Origin: Azospirillum sp. TSA2s
GTDB taxonomy: Bacteria; Pseudomonadota; Alphaproteobacteria; Azospirillales; Azospirillaceae
Reading direction: 5' to 3'
DNA: 64,000 nucleotides
Assembly (NCBI RefSeq): GCF_004923315.1
Contig: NZ_CP039645.1
Coordinates: forward strand, 601,001-665,000
Shown here: positions 10,490-21,163 of the stretch, one piece after another
Layout of the letters: every line of letters starts with the position of its first letter
Numbering within the stretch: position 1 is the stretch's first letter
Notes under the pieces: model-generated
Databases searched by the model: none
What the model was told of the DNA's origin: nothing
What the model saw: the letters and a program-made list of their open reading frames with translations, nothing else
Translations under genes and position numbers: made by a program

Positions 10490-10919
10490 GACGGGTCTCC
10501 CCGCCATATCGTTCGCCGGACGGGCGGCCGGTGGCATAGCTACGCACCGTATAGCCGATGCGCCGCCCCGGCCCCTCGGCACGCAGCAGCTCGAAACCGG
10601 GCTCCACGGCCGGACGGTTGACCAGGTAGGACATGCGCACCGTCTCGAAGCCGTGCGAGCTGTCGAAGGCAAGGACCTTCACATACTGGTCGGGATGGGC
10701 GGTGCGGCAGGCATCGATCTCCATCATCACGCCCTTGGCGTCGCGCAGGTCGAACATGGGGTTGCCCCACATCGTCCAATAGCTGTTGCGCGGGTGCGGG
10801 TCGTCGGTGAACTCCACCGCCACCGCCCAGCCCTGGTCGAGGGCATATTGCACCTGTTTCGTGATCTCCTCGTCCGTCAGGTCCGGCAGGAAGGAGAATT
10901 GGCCCTGGGTCAAATGCAT
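10479..10919 (-). CDS. cbbS: RuBisCO small subunit
   Basis: The small subunit of form I RuBisCO has 146 residues and a C-terminal extension ([20 protein letters not shown]) typical of red-type small subunits, where it forms a central beta-hairpin. The conserved start is [19 protein letters not shown], followed by the subunit-interface segment [11 protein letters not shown]. The ATG at 10919 is 13 nt downstream of the cbbL stop, placing the two subunits in the expected order for an L8S8 holoenzyme. Confidence 0.97.
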   Translation of the reverse strand: MHLTQGQFSFLPDLTDEEITKQVQYALDQGWAVAVEFTDDPHPRNSYWTMWGNPMFDLRDAKGVMMEIDACRTAHPDQYVKVLAFDSSHGFETVRMSYLVNRPAVEPGFELLRAEGPGRRIGYTVRSYATGRPSGERYGGETRHGT

Positions 10920-10932
10920 GGGAATCGCTCCT

Positions 10933-12522
<1,590 letters not shown>

Positions 12523-12539
12523 CTAGGGATCCCTGATGA

Positions 12540-13499
12540 ATGGGCCGGCCGATGACCATCCAGCACGCCACCCTGCGCCAGCTTCAGATCTTCACCGCCG
12601 CTGCCCGCAGCCTGTCTTTCGCACGGGTGGCAGAGCAGTTCGGCCTGACCCCCGGCGCGGTCTCGTTCCAGATCAAGCAGGTGGAGGGCCATTGCGGTTT
12701 TCCGCTGTTCGAGCGGGTGGGCCGGCGCGTCGTCCTGACGGAGGCCGGGCGCGACCTGCTGGAACATGCGACGCTGATCCTCCAGGCGCTGGACAATGCC
12801 GACCGGCGGATGCAGGCGCTGAAGGGGGTGACCGGCGGCAACGTCACCATCGGACTGGTCAGCACCGCCAAATACATCGCCCCGCACATGGTCTCCCGCT
12901 TCCAGGCGGAGCGGCCGGGCGTGTCGATCCACCTCCAGGACGGCAATCGGCGGGAGGTGAATGCGATGGTCGCCAAGGGCGAGGTCGACCTCGCCATCAT
13001 GGGCCGCCCGCTGGACGGGGAGGAGTTGCTGGCCGAGCCCTTCGCCCGCCATCCCAGCATCATCATCTGTGCGCCGACCCATCCACTGGCCGATGCCCCG
13101 GCCCTGCGCCTGTCCGATCTGGCCGGCAGCGGCTTCATCGCCCGGGAGGAAGGCGCCGGCACGCGGGCGCTGACCGACGCCTACTTCAATGGCCGCGGCT
13201 TCACCCCCCACATCGTCATGACCTCCAGCAGCAACGAGACGATCAAGCAGGCGGTCATGGCCGGCATCGGCGTCGCCCTGCTGTCCCGCCACACCGTGGA
13301 TTTGGAACTGGCGCTGGGGATGCTGCGGGAATTGAAGGTGGAAGGGCTGCCTTTGATGCGGTCCTGGTACATCGCCCACCGCCGCAGCCTGCCGCTGCTG
13401 CCGGTGCATGCGCAGTTGCGCAGCTATCTGCTGGAACGCGGGCAGGCGATCATCGACAGCATCCAGGCCAGCCATCGGGCGCTGGTGCTCGGCACCTGA
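12540..13499 (+). CDS. cbbR: LysR-type regulator of the cbb operon
   Basis: This LysR family activator has 319 residues. An N-terminal winged HTH (TLRQLQIFTAAARSLSFARVAEQFGLTPGAVSFQIKQ written in pieces: TLRQLQIFTAAARS, then FGLTPGAVSFQIKQ) is followed by an effector-binding domain. It is divergent from cbbL, the standard position of cbbR, whose product activates Calvin-cycle genes in response to metabolites such as RuBP or NADPH. Two starts are possible, ATG 12540 and ATG 12552 (MTIQHATLRQ); neither has a strong ribosome site. Confidence 0.92.
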   Translation: MGRPMTIQHATLRQLQIFTAAARSLSFARVAEQFGLTPGAVSFQIKQVEGHCGFPLFERVGRRVVLTEAGRDLLEHATLILQALDNADRRMQALKGVTGGNVTIGLVSTAKYIAPHMVSRFQAERPGVSIHLQDGNRREVNAMVAKGEVDLAIMGRPLDGEELLAEPFARHPSIIICAPTHPLADAPALRLSDLAGSGFIAREEGAGTRALTDAYFNGRGFTPHIVMTSSSNETIKQAVMAGIGVALLSRHTVDLELALGMLRELKVEGLPLMRSWYIAHRRSLPLLPVHAQLRSYLLERGQAIIDSIQASHRALVLGT

Positions 13500-13508
13500 A
13501 CCCAGGCG

Positions 13509-14276
13509 TCATGTCAGCACGATGTGCACCCCGGCAGCGGTCAACCGCTCGGCCCGCACACTGTCCAGCCCGTTGTCGCAGCACAGGAAACCGAAGCTGT
13601 CGAGCTTGGCGAAGAAGGCCGGCTTGACCTGATCGAACTTGCTGCTGTCGATCACCAGCGCCTTGGTCACGGCGTTGGCGATGGCGGTCTGCTTGATCTC
13701 GACCTCGTGGAAGTTGGAGCAGCTGATCCCCAGCGACTCATGCACGCCGCCGGCCGAGATGAAGGCGGTGTTGATGCCGATGCCGCGTAGCATCTCCAGC
13801 GACTCCGGACTGGAAAAGGACGCCGAGGAGGCGTGATAGAGCCCGCCCAGCATGACCACGCGCACGCCCGGCTTCTTGCAGACGATCTCCGCGATGTTCA
13901 TCGCGTAGCAGACCACGGTGATCTGGCTGTCGGCCGGGATGCGGCTGGCCAGATGGGTGGTGGTGGTGCCGCAGTCGATGAACACCGTCTCGCCCGGCTT
14001 CAGCAGGGTCGCCGCCGCCTCGCAGGCGGCCCGCTTCATCTCGATGTGAGTGTCCCGCTCGCGGTCCAGGATATAGCCCATGCCGCCGGCGCTCTCCAGC
14101 CCGCCGGCGATGTAGCCGCCGAGATAGGCGAACCGCCCGCCGCAAGACGCGATGTCGCGCCGCACCGTCATTTCGGAAACATCCAGCAGCCGCGCCGCAT
14201 CCTTCAGCCGGAGGTAGCCGCCGGCATCCAGCGCGGACTGCAACCGGTTCAGACGCTCAGCCCTTCTCATCGACAT
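13509..14276 (-). CDS. DeoR/GlpR-family transcriptional regulator
   Basis: A repressor-type regulator of about 255 residues. It has an N-terminal DeoR winged HTH (LKDAARLLDVSEMTVRRDI) and a C-terminal sugar-phosphate-sensing domain with FIDCGTTTTHLA and VIDSSKFDQVKPA. It is divergent from the deoC-ABC-kinase operon and is its likely repressor, with a phosphorylated sugar as inducer. ATG 14276 (MSMRRAERLNRL) is chosen; the open frame extends to 14348 but that part is not DeoR-like. Confidence 0.88.
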   Translation of the reverse strand: MSMRRAERLNRLQSALDAGGYLRLKDAARLLDVSEMTVRRDIASCGGRFAYLGGYIAGGLESAGGMGYILDRERDTHIEMKRAACEAAATLLKPGETVFIDCGTTTTHLASRIPADSQITVVCYAMNIAEIVCKKPGVRVVMLGGLYHASSASFSSPESLEMLRGIGINTAFISAGGVHESLGISCSNFHEVEIKQTAIANAVTKALVIDSSKFDQVKPAFFAKLDSFGFLCCDNGLDSVRAERLTAAGVHIVLT

Positions 14277-14406
14277 GTCCGCATCCCGCACCGTTTCCGC
14301 CCATCCTGCGCGCGGCCGCACCATACAATCCAGACGAGTTAATCCCAATGGCGCAAACCAATAAGCGGGATGGCCGTGGCCAGGATCACAAGGGCATGCA
14401 TTGATC

Positions 14407-14471
14407 TTGACACAGAGCGCGACAGCGTGAAACTATCCTTTCAGAAAATGTTAGAATGTTAACATCGTAAC
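14407..14471 (+). promoter_or_regulatory. Promoter and palindromic operator of the sugar operon
   Basis: A TTGACA -35 box lies at 14407-14412, with a weak AAACTA-like -10 17 nt on. Downstream, 14450-14471 is a 22-bp near-perfect palindrome: arms GTTA and TAAC around the core ATGTTAACAT. Eighteen of 22 positions are symmetric. This is a good candidate binding site for the divergent DeoR-type repressor, between promoter and deoC. Confidence 0.55.
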
Positions 14472-14550
14472 GAACTTCGAAGCGGTGTCGGCATTCCGGC
14501 GACAAGGAGGAGAGGCCCCAAGGGATAAGGGGCTCCCCGGGAGGACCAAG

Positions 14551-15222
14551 ATGCCCATGCCCAGCGTTCCGACCGAACCGGCCGGTCTGGCTCCGTTCAT
14601 CGACCACACCCTGTTGCGCCCGGATGCTCAGCCCGCCGATGTTGAGCGGCTGTGCGACGAAGCGCGCGCGCACGTTTTCAAGGCGGTCTGCGTCAACCCC
14701 ATCTTCATTCCGCTCGTGAGCGAACGGCTGGCCGGATCGCCGGTGGCGCCCTGCGCCGTGATCTGCTTCCCCTTCGGCGCCGATCCAACGGCGATCAAGG
14801 CGGACGAGGCGGAGTGGGTGGTGCGCCACGGCGCCCGCGAGGTCGACATGGTGATCCCGATTGGCCTGCTGAAAGCCGGACGGACGGCGGAGGTGCGCGA
14901 CGACATCGCCGCAGTCAAGCGGGCCTGCGGCGACGCCCTGCTGAAGGTCATCATCGAGACCAGCCTGCTCACCGATGAGGAGAAGGTGCTGGCCTGCCGA
15001 CTGTCGCAGGAGGCCGGAGCCGATTTCGTCAAGACCTCCACCGGCTTCGCCGGCGGCGGCGCCACCGTCGAGGATGTGGCGCTGATGCGCCGGACCGTCG
15101 GCGACGGCATGGGTGTCAAGGCTTCGGGCGGCGTACGGACCACCGAGGATGCCCGCCGCATGATCGCGGCCGGTGCCTCGCGCATCGGCGCCAGCGCCAG
15201 CGTGACCATCGTCGGCGGCTGA
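14551..15222 (+). CDS. deoC: Deoxyribose-phosphate aldolase
   Basis: This class I aldolase cleaves 2-deoxyribose 5-phosphate to acetaldehyde and glyceraldehyde 3-phosphate. The 223-residue protein has [11 protein letters not shown] at the N-terminus, the conserved Asp in [12 protein letters not shown], the Schiff-base Lys in FVKTSTGF and the second active-site Lys in [11 protein letters not shown] 14551 has GGGAGGA upstream; a small GC hairpin (GGCCCC/GGGGCT) lies just before it. It heads the operon with the ABC importer and two kinases, so DeoC may act on a phosphorylated imported sugar. Confidence 0.93.
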   Translation: MPMPSVPTEPAGLAPFIDHTLLRPDAQPADVERLCDEARAHVFKAVCVNPIFIPLVSERLAGSPVAPCAVICFPFGADPTAIKADEAEWVVRHGAREVDMVIPIGLLKAGRTAEVRDDIAAVKRACGDALLKVIIETSLLTDEEKVLACRLSQEAGADFVKTSTGFAGGGATVEDVALMRRTVGDGMGVKASGGVRTTEDARRMIAAGASRIGASASVTIVGG

Positions 15223-15251
15223 CCCCGCCGGCGGCGCGCACGCCGCACAGC

Positions 15252-15291
15252 GTGCCGGTCGGGCGGGAGTTCCGTCCGTCCCACCCGGCAC
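15252..15291 (+). other. Hairpin between deoC and the binding-protein gene
   Basis: An imperfect inverted repeat with arms starting GTGCCGG and ending CCGGCAC lies downstream of deoC. No T-run follows, so it is not a classic terminator. It may mark processing or partial attenuation before the binding-protein gene. Confidence 0.35.
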
Positions 15292-15408
15292 GGCATCACG
15301 AAAAACGGAACGCGGAAGGGGTGGCAAACACCCCGGCGCCGACGGTGGGTTGCGGGTTCCCGTCTCTGCCGTGCTGCGCGAATCGCCTCTCATGGGAGTC
15401 ACGCCAAC

Positions 15409-16455
15409 ATGAAGAAGTTGCTGTCTTCGCTCATCGTCGCCGCATCGCTGGTCGCCGGACCGGCGATGGCCGCCGATCCGGTTCCGACCCCGGATGCCGT
15501 CAAGACGCTGAAGTCCGACGCCACAAAGAAGAAGTACACCATCGCCACCGTGGTGAAGGTCGATGGCATCGCCTGGTTCGACCGCATGCGCGAAGGCGTG
15601 AAGCAGTTCGCCGCCGACACCGGGCACGACACCTGGATGGTCGGGCCGAGCCAAGCCGATGCCGCGGCGCAGGTCCAACTGGTCGAGAACCTGATCGCCC
15701 AGGGCGTGGACGCCATCACCATCGTCCCCTTCTCCGTCGAGGCGGTGGAGCCTGTGCTGAAGAAGGCGCGCGACCGCGGCATCGTGGTGATCGCGCATGA
15801 GGCGTCGAACATCCAGAACGCCGACTATGTGCTGGAGGCTTTTGACAACTTCGCCTACGGCGCCAAGCTGATGGAAGTGCTGGGCAAGGCGATGGGCGGC
15901 GAGGGCAAGTATGTCTGCACGGTCGGCAGCCTGACGTCCAAGTCGCAGAACGAATGGATCGACGGCGCCATCGCCTATCAGAAGGAACATTTCCCGAAGA
16001 TGCAGTTGGCGACCAACCGTCTGGAGACCTATGACGACGCCAACACCGACTACAACAAGCTGAAGGAAGTCCTGACCACCTATCCGGACCTGAAGGGCAT
16101 CATCGGCGGCCCGATGCCGACCTCGGCCGGTGCCGGGCGTCTGATCGCCGAGCGCGGGCTGAAGGGCAAGCTGTCCTTCTCCGGCACGGGTCTGGTGTCG
16201 GTGGCCGGCCAGTATCTGGCCCAGGGCGACATCCAGTACATCCAGTTCTGGGATCCGGCGGTCGCCGGCTATGCCATGAACATGCTGGCGGTGATGGCGC
16301 TGGACGGTAAGAAGGACCAGATCAAGGCCGGCCTGAACCTCGGCTTGCCCGGCTACACCGACCTGACCACCCCGAAGGGCGCGAAGCCGAACCTGCTCTA
16401 CGGCCAGGGCTGGGTCGGCGTCACCAAGGACAACATGGACGCCTACAACTTCTGA
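15409..16455 (+). CDS. Sugar ABC transporter periplasmic binding protein (LsrB/RhaS-like)
   Basis: A periplasmic type I sugar-binding protein of 348 residues. The Sec signal peptide is MKKLLSSLIVAASLVAGPAMAA. The family is COG1879, and its C-terminus (KDNMDAYNF) and QYIQFWDPAVAGYAMNM segment resemble LsrB and RhaS proteins. By comparison with Salmonella LsrB, the AI-2 contact Lys appears kept (VVKVDG), but the Asp-Gln pair is SQ here and the WDSD and PDANA segments differ, so AI-2 is an unlikely ligand. A pentose or deoxypentose fits the linked deoC and kinases better. Confidence 0.9.
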   Translation: MKKLLSSLIVAASLVAGPAMAADPVPTPDAVKTLKSDATKKKYTIATVVKVDGIAWFDRMREGVKQFAADTGHDTWMVGPSQADAAAQVQLVENLIAQGVDAITIVPFSVEAVEPVLKKARDRGIVVIAHEASNIQNADYVLEAFDNFAYGAKLMEVLGKAMGGEGKYVCTVGSLTSKSQNEWIDGAIAYQKEHFPKMQLATNRLETYDDANTDYNKLKEVLTTYPDLKGIIGGPMPTSAGAGRLIAERGLKGKLSFSGTGLVSVAGQYLAQGDIQYIQFWDPAVAGYAMNMLAVMALDGKKDQIKAGLNLGLPGYTDLTTPKGAKPNLLYGQGWVGVTKDNMDAYNF

Positions 16456-16467
16456 TGACCCCGGGGG

Positions 16468-16503
16468 CGGGCGCCGATGGCCGGCAACGGCTGCCGGCGC
16501 CCG
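16468..16503 (+). other. GC-rich hairpin between binding-protein and ATPase genes
   Basis: Perfect arms CGGGCGCCG and CGGCGCCCG enclose a further GCCGGC self-complementary segment, with no T-tract. Stem-loops at this position in ABC operons commonly stabilise the binding-protein message and lower expression of the downstream genes; that role is inferred here. Confidence 0.5.
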
Positions 16504-16540
16504 CGTCTTCATCCTTTCCTCGAACCGCCGGGCGGAAGAC

Positions 16541-18043
16541 ATGTCAGACGGTTTCATCGAACTCCGGGACATCCGGAAGGTGTTTTCCGGCGTCGTCGCG
16601 TTGGACACCATGTCGCTGGTCATCAGGCCAGGCGAGATCCATTGCCTGGCCGGAGAGAACGGGTCGGGCAAATCCACCGTCATCAAGATCATGTCCGGCG
16701 TCTATCAGCCGGACGGCGGCGAAATCCTGATCGACGGCAAGCCGGTGACCGGCATGACGCCGATCGACGCCATCGCCCGTGGCGTCCAGGTCATCTACCA
16801 GGACTTTTCCCTGTTCGGGAATTTGACGGTCGCCGAGAATCTGGCGATGAACGTCCATCTGGGCGAAAAGCGGCGCCTGATGAACTGGCGGCGCACCCGC
16901 GCCATCGCCCGCGAGGCGGTGGACCGGCTGGGCGTGGAACTGGACCTGGATGCGGAGGTCGCCTCGCTGCCGACCGCCGGCAAGCAGCTGGTCGCCATCG
17001 CCCGCGCCCTGATGTCCGACGCCCGCCTGATCATCATGGACGAGCCGACCACCGCCCTGACCCGCAAGGAGGTCGAGACGCTGTTCCGCATCGTCCGCGA
17101 CATCCAGGCGCGCGGCATCGCCATCCTGTTCGTCAGTCACAAGATGCGCGAAATGCTGGAGATCAGCGAGCGCATCACCGTCATCCGCAACGGCCGCAAG
17201 GTGGCGGAGGGGCCGACCGGCGACTTCGACGAGGCGCTGATCACCCGCCACATGACCGGCGGCGACATCCTCAACGAACCTTATGTCTGGACCCCGCCGC
17301 CCGGCACGCAGGTGCCGCCCCGGCTGGAAATCCGCGACCTGACCGTCCCCGGCAAATGCGAAGGGCTGAACCTCGCCATCCGGCCGGGTGAGATCGTCGG
17401 GCTGTCGGGCCTGCTGGGGTCCGGACGCACCGACCTGGCGCTGGCGCTGTTCGGCATGGTCCCGAACCACCGTGGCGAGATCCTGATCGACGGGAAGCCG
17501 GCGCGGCTGCGCACGACCCAGGAGGCCATCGCCGCCGGCATCGCCTATGTGCCGGAGGACCGCCTGACTGAAGGGCTGTTCCTGCCGCAGAGCATCAAGC
17601 GCAACATGCTCGCCACTTCCTATGAACGGCTGGCACCCAAGCTGGTGATCGACCGCGACCAGGCCGAGGAGATGACGCAGGGCATGGTCCGCGCCATGCA
17701 GATCGCCACACCCACCGCCGAGAAGCCGGTGATGCAGCTGTCCGGCGGCAACCAGCAGCGCGTGGTTCTGGCCCGCTGGCTGCTGACAGACGCCCGCGTG
17801 CTGATCCTGAACGGCCCGACGGTGGGCGTCGACGTCGGATCGAAGGCGGAAATCCATGCCAAGATCCGGGAGCTGGCGCAGCATCACGGCCTCGCCGTCC
17901 TGATGATCTCCGACGACGTGCTGGAGCTGGTGCAGAACTGCAACCGCATCGTGCTGATGCATCGCGGGCGCTTCATCGACGATCTGCCCGCCACCGACAT
18001 CACCGAAGAGACGGTCAGCGACCGGCTCAAGACCTTTACCTGA
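16541..18043 (+). CDS. Sugar ABC transporter ATP-binding protein (two ATPase domains)
   Basis: A 500-residue RbsA/LsrA-type protein with two tandem ATPase domains energises sugar import at the inner membrane. Domain 1 has Walker A GENGSGKST and Walker B LIIMDEPTTALT. Domain 2 has a degenerate P-loop (LLGSGRTD), signature LSGGNQQRVVLARWL and an altered Walker B, LILNGPTVGVDVG, in which the usual catalytic Glu of DEPT is Gly. Domain 2 is therefore probably non-hydrolytic. It precedes the two permease genes. Confidence 0.92.
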   Translation: MSDGFIELRDIRKVFSGVVALDTMSLVIRPGEIHCLAGENGSGKSTVIKIMSGVYQPDGGEILIDGKPVTGMTPIDAIARGVQVIYQDFSLFGNLTVAENLAMNVHLGEKRRLMNWRRTRAIAREAVDRLGVELDLDAEVASLPTAGKQLVAIARALMSDARLIIMDEPTTALTRKEVETLFRIVRDIQARGIAILFVSHKMREMLEISERITVIRNGRKVAEGPTGDFDEALITRHMTGGDILNEPYVWTPPPGTQVPPRLEIRDLTVPGKCEGLNLAIRPGEIVGLSGLLGSGRTDLALALFGMVPNHRGEILIDGKPARLRTTQEAIAAGIAYVPEDRLTEGLFLPQSIKRNMLATSYERLAPKLVIDRDQAEEMTQGMVRAMQIATPTAEKPVMQLSGGNQQRVVLARWLLTDARVLILNGPTVGVDVGSKAEIHAKIRELAQHHGLAVLMISDDVLELVQNCNRIVLMHRGRFIDDLPATDITEETVSDRLKTFT

Positions 18044-18055
18044 GGGGAGGAACCG

Positions 18056-19033
18056 ATGGCCCTGCTCCGCCGGTCGGAAACGGTCATCGCGGGCATCCTG
18101 CTGCTCGCCATGGTCCTCATCGGCACGATCAACCCTGCCTTCTGGCAGCTCGACAACCTGTTCAGCCTGATGCGCAGCAACGTCATCATCGGCATCATGG
18201 CGATGGGCGTGCTGCTGGTGCTGATCTCCGGCGGCATCGACGTGTCGTTCCCGGCCTTCGCCGTCGCAGCCATGTATCTGACGATCAAGGGTATGCTGGC
18301 GCTGGGATACAACGGCGTCGTCCTGCCGCTGCTGGCCGCCACCGTCATGGGGTTGCTGTTCGGCGCGGTGAACGGCTTCTTCGTCTATAAATTCCGCATG
18401 ATCCCGCTGATCGTGACGCTGGGCACCAGCGCCATGGTGCGCGGCTTCCTGCTGGGCGTCGTCGGCACCAGCATGATCAACATCAACAAGATGCCGACCG
18501 CGCTGATCGACTTCGCCCGCACCGAGGTGGTCAGCGTGACCAAGGCCGACGGCACCACCTATGGCCTGACGGCGATGGTGCTGATCTATCTGGGGCTGGC
18601 GGTCCTCATCCATCTGGTGCTGCGCTACACCATGATCGGCCGCAGCGCCTACGCGCTGGGCGGCGATCCGGAAGCGGCGCGGCGGGCCGGCTTCGACCTG
18701 CGCAAGACCATTTTCTTCGTCTACTGCGTCGCCGGGGCGCTGGCCGGCTTTGCCGGTCTTCTGCACAGCGGCATGATCTGGCTGGCCAACCCGCGCGATT
18801 TCGTCGGGCTGGAACTGGACGTGATCGCCGCGGTGGTGCTGGGCGGAGCGTCGATCTTCGGCGGCCGGGGCAGCGTTCTCGGCACCATGCTCGGCGTTTT
18901 CATGCTGGTGATGGTCAAGAACAGCCTGATCATCATGCGCGTGGACACCACCTGGCAGCTCGTCGTCGTGGGGTCGATCGTCATCGTCGCGACCGCCCTG
19001 TCGGCTTGGCGCGACCGTCGCCGGACGGCGTGA
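18056..19033 (+). CDS. Sugar ABC transporter permease 1
   Basis: An integral membrane permease of the BPD_transp_2/RbsC family, 325 residues, with about nine hydrophobic segments. Typical features are GGIDVSFPA near residue 60 and the cytoplasmic loop GRSAYALGGDPEAARRAGFD that contacts the ATPase. ATG 18056 follows a GGGGAGGA site, 12 nt after the ATPase gene. It pairs with the next gene as a heterodimer, as LsrC/LsrD do. Confidence 0.9.
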   Translation: MALLRRSETVIAGILLLAMVLIGTINPAFWQLDNLFSLMRSNVIIGIMAMGVLLVLISGGIDVSFPAFAVAAMYLTIKGMLALGYNGVVLPLLAATVMGLLFGAVNGFFVYKFRMIPLIVTLGTSAMVRGFLLGVVGTSMININKMPTALIDFARTEVVSVTKADGTTYGLTAMVLIYLGLAVLIHLVLRYTMIGRSAYALGGDPEAARRAGFDLRKTIFFVYCVAGALAGFAGLLHSGMIWLANPRDFVGLELDVIAAVVLGGASIFGGRGSVLGTMLGVFMLVMVKNSLIIMRVDTTWQLVVVGSIVIVATALSAWRDRRRTA

Positions 19034-19045
19034 GGAGGCGGGAGC

Positions 19046-20038
19046 ATGAAGGCACAAATGAACATCCGCAGTCTGGTCAACCGCGACAACAACATCGTCC
19101 AGCTGCTGGTGATGACGGTGCTGATCTTCGTCGTGATGACGGCGCTCAGCCCCGACAAGTTCCTCCGTTACTACAACTTCGAATCCCTCACCTACATCTT
19201 CCCCGAACTGGGCCTGCTCTCCATCGCGATGATGATCGCCATGCTGACAGGCGGCATCGACCTGTCGGTGGTGGGGGTTGCCAACCTGTCGGGCATCCTG
19301 GCCGGCGTACTGTTCCACAAGATGGCGGGGGCGGCCGGCATCGCCGACACCGGGATCCTGACCGTCCTGCTGGGCGGGGTCATCGCGCTCGGCACCGGGC
19401 TGGTGGCGGGGACCGTCAACGGGCTGCTGATCACCCGGCTGGGCATCACACCGATCCTGGCGACGCTGGGGACAGGGCAGGTCTTCACCGGGCTTGCCAT
19501 CGTGCTGACCGGCGGGCCGGCCATCGTCGGCTTTCCCGCCGCCTGGGCCTTCGTCGGCAATGGCAAGATCCTGGGGCTGGCGACGCCCTTCGTGCTGTTC
19601 GCGGTGATCGCGGTCCTGATCGCCTTCCTGCTGACCCGCACCGCGCTCGGCATCAATCTGATGCTGATCGGCACCAACCCGAAGGCGGCGCTGTTCGCCG
19701 GTCTGAAGCGGGAGCGGATGGTGCTGTACAGCTACATGCTGACCGGCGTTCTGGCGTCGGTCGCCGGGATCATCCTGTCGGGGCGGACCAACGCGGCCAA
19801 GTCGGACTATGGCAACTCCTACCTGTTGCAGGCGGTGCTGATCGCGGTGTTGGGCGGCACCAACCCGGCTGGCGGCCGGGGAACGGTGCTGGGGATCACC
19901 ATCGCGGTGGTGGCGCTGATGCTGCTGTCGAGCGGCTTCCAGATCCTGCGTTTCTCCAACCACCTGATCGACTTCATCTGGGGCGCGTTCCTGCTGCTGG
20001 TCATCGCCATCAACGCCTACAAGAACCGTACCCGCTAG
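19046..20038 (+). CDS. Sugar ABC transporter permease 2
   Basis: Second BPD_transp_2 permease, 330 residues, with GGIDLSVVGVANLSG near residue 67 and the ATPase-contact loop LMLIGTNPKAALFAGLKRE. It starts 12 nt after permease 1 behind a GAGGAGGCGGGAGC ribosome site. Two different permeases with a double ATPase and one binding protein make a complete importer. Confidence 0.9.
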   Translation: MKAQMNIRSLVNRDNNIVQLLVMTVLIFVVMTALSPDKFLRYYNFESLTYIFPELGLLSIAMMIAMLTGGIDLSVVGVANLSGILAGVLFHKMAGAAGIADTGILTVLLGGVIALGTGLVAGTVNGLLITRLGITPILATLGTGQVFTGLAIVLTGGPAIVGFPAAWAFVGNGKILGLATPFVLFAVIAVLIAFLLTRTALGINLMLIGTNPKAALFAGLKRERMVLYSYMLTGVLASVAGIILSGRTNAAKSDYGNSYLLQAVLIAVLGGTNPAGGRGTVLGITIAVVALMLLSSGFQILRFSNHLIDFIWGAFLLLVIAINAYKNRTR

Positions 20039-20062
20039 ACGGCCTTCCAGGGAGGACATCAC

Positions 20063-21148
20063 ATGAGCGTCCGAACCGCCATCCATTTCCGCAAAAGCTT
20101 CTTCGGCGAAGCGGAGCGCCCGGTCGCCGAGGCGCACGGCATGACCGCCAGCCTGTTCCGCTATGACAGCGGGATCGAGGCGGTGCGGCTGTCCAACCGG
20201 CGCGGGCATCTGGTGGTGCTGCCCTATTACGGCCAAATGGTGTGGGACGCCGTGTTCGACGGTGTCGACCTGACCATGGCGAACATGTTCGACATGCCGC
20301 GGCCGGCGACCGAGATCGTCGGCACATACGGCTGCTTCGCCTTCCATTCCGGGCTGCTGCGCAACGGCTGCCCGGGTCCGCAGGACAGCCACCTTCTGCA
20401 TGGCGAGATGCCCTGCGCCCCGATGGATGCCGCCGGGCTGGAGGTGGGGGAGGACGACGAAGGCCCATACATGGCGGTCACCGGCCGGCGTGAGTATGTG
20501 ATGGGTTTCGGCGCCCACTATGTCGCCCGCCCACGCGTGGTGCTGCGCCCCGGCTCCGCGCTGTTCGACATCCGGATGGAGGTGGAGAACCTGTCGGGAG
20601 CGGCGATGGACCTGATGTACATGTGCCACGTCAATTTCGCCTTCGCCGAGGGCGCTCGCATCGTCCAGCCGGCTCCCTTCACGCCGGAGGCGACGGCGGT
20701 TCGCACGGTGGTGCCGGCCCATGTGCCGCGCAGCCCGGCCTATGACGCGCTGCTGTCCGACCTCGCCCGCGATCCGGCGGTGATGGAGGTGCTGGACGAG
20801 CCCGAGCGCTACGACCCCGAGCAGGTCTTCTACATCCGCGGCCTGCGCACCGACGAGGAGGGCGGTACCGCGGTGATGATGCGGCGGCGCGAGGGCGACG
20901 CCTTCCACATCGCCTACAGCACGCGGGAGTTCCCCAAGACGGTGCGCTGGGTGCTGGTCAACAGCGATCAGAAGGTTTGCGCCTTCGCACTGCCCTCCAC
21001 ATGCGAGCCGGAGGGCTATGCTGCGGAGGCGATGAAGGGCAATGTCCAGAAACTGGCGGGCGGCGAGACGCGGCGCTTTTCCGTCCGGCTGGGCTATCTG
21101 ACCGCCGACGAGGCCGAAGCCGAGGAATGCGCCATCCGGGCGCTGTGA
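20063..21148 (+). CDS. DUF4432 family protein, probable sugar mutarotase-like
   Basis: A 361-residue cytoplasmic protein of the DUF4432 family, related in fold to aldose 1-epimerases. Seen features: NRRGHLVVLPYYGQMVWDAVF near the N-terminus (given in part), GTYGCFAFHSGLLRNG, and YMCHVNFAF followed by a late hydrophobic beta-rich domain. DUF4432 genes often occur in sugar operons; a role in anomer interconversion or epimerisation of the imported sugar is inferred. It follows the permease genes and precedes the sugar kinase. Confidence 0.75.
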   Translation: MSVRTAIHFRKSFFGEAERPVAEAHGMTASLFRYDSGIEAVRLSNRRGHLVVLPYYGQMVWDAVFDGVDLTMANMFDMPRPATEIVGTYGCFAFHSGLLRNGCPGPQDSHLLHGEMPCAPMDAAGLEVGEDDEGPYMAVTGRREYVMGFGAHYVARPRVVLRPGSALFDIRMEVENLSGAAMDLMYMCHVNFAFAEGARIVQPAPFTPEATAVRTVVPAHVPRSPAYDALLSDLARDPAVMEVLDEPERYDPEQVFYIRGLRTDEEGGTAVMMRRREGDAFHIAYSTREFPKTVRWVLVNSDQKVCAFALPSTCEPEGYAAEAMKGNVQKLAGGETRRFSVRLGYLTADEAEAEECAIRAL

Positions 21149-21163
21149 GAGGAGATACCGAAG

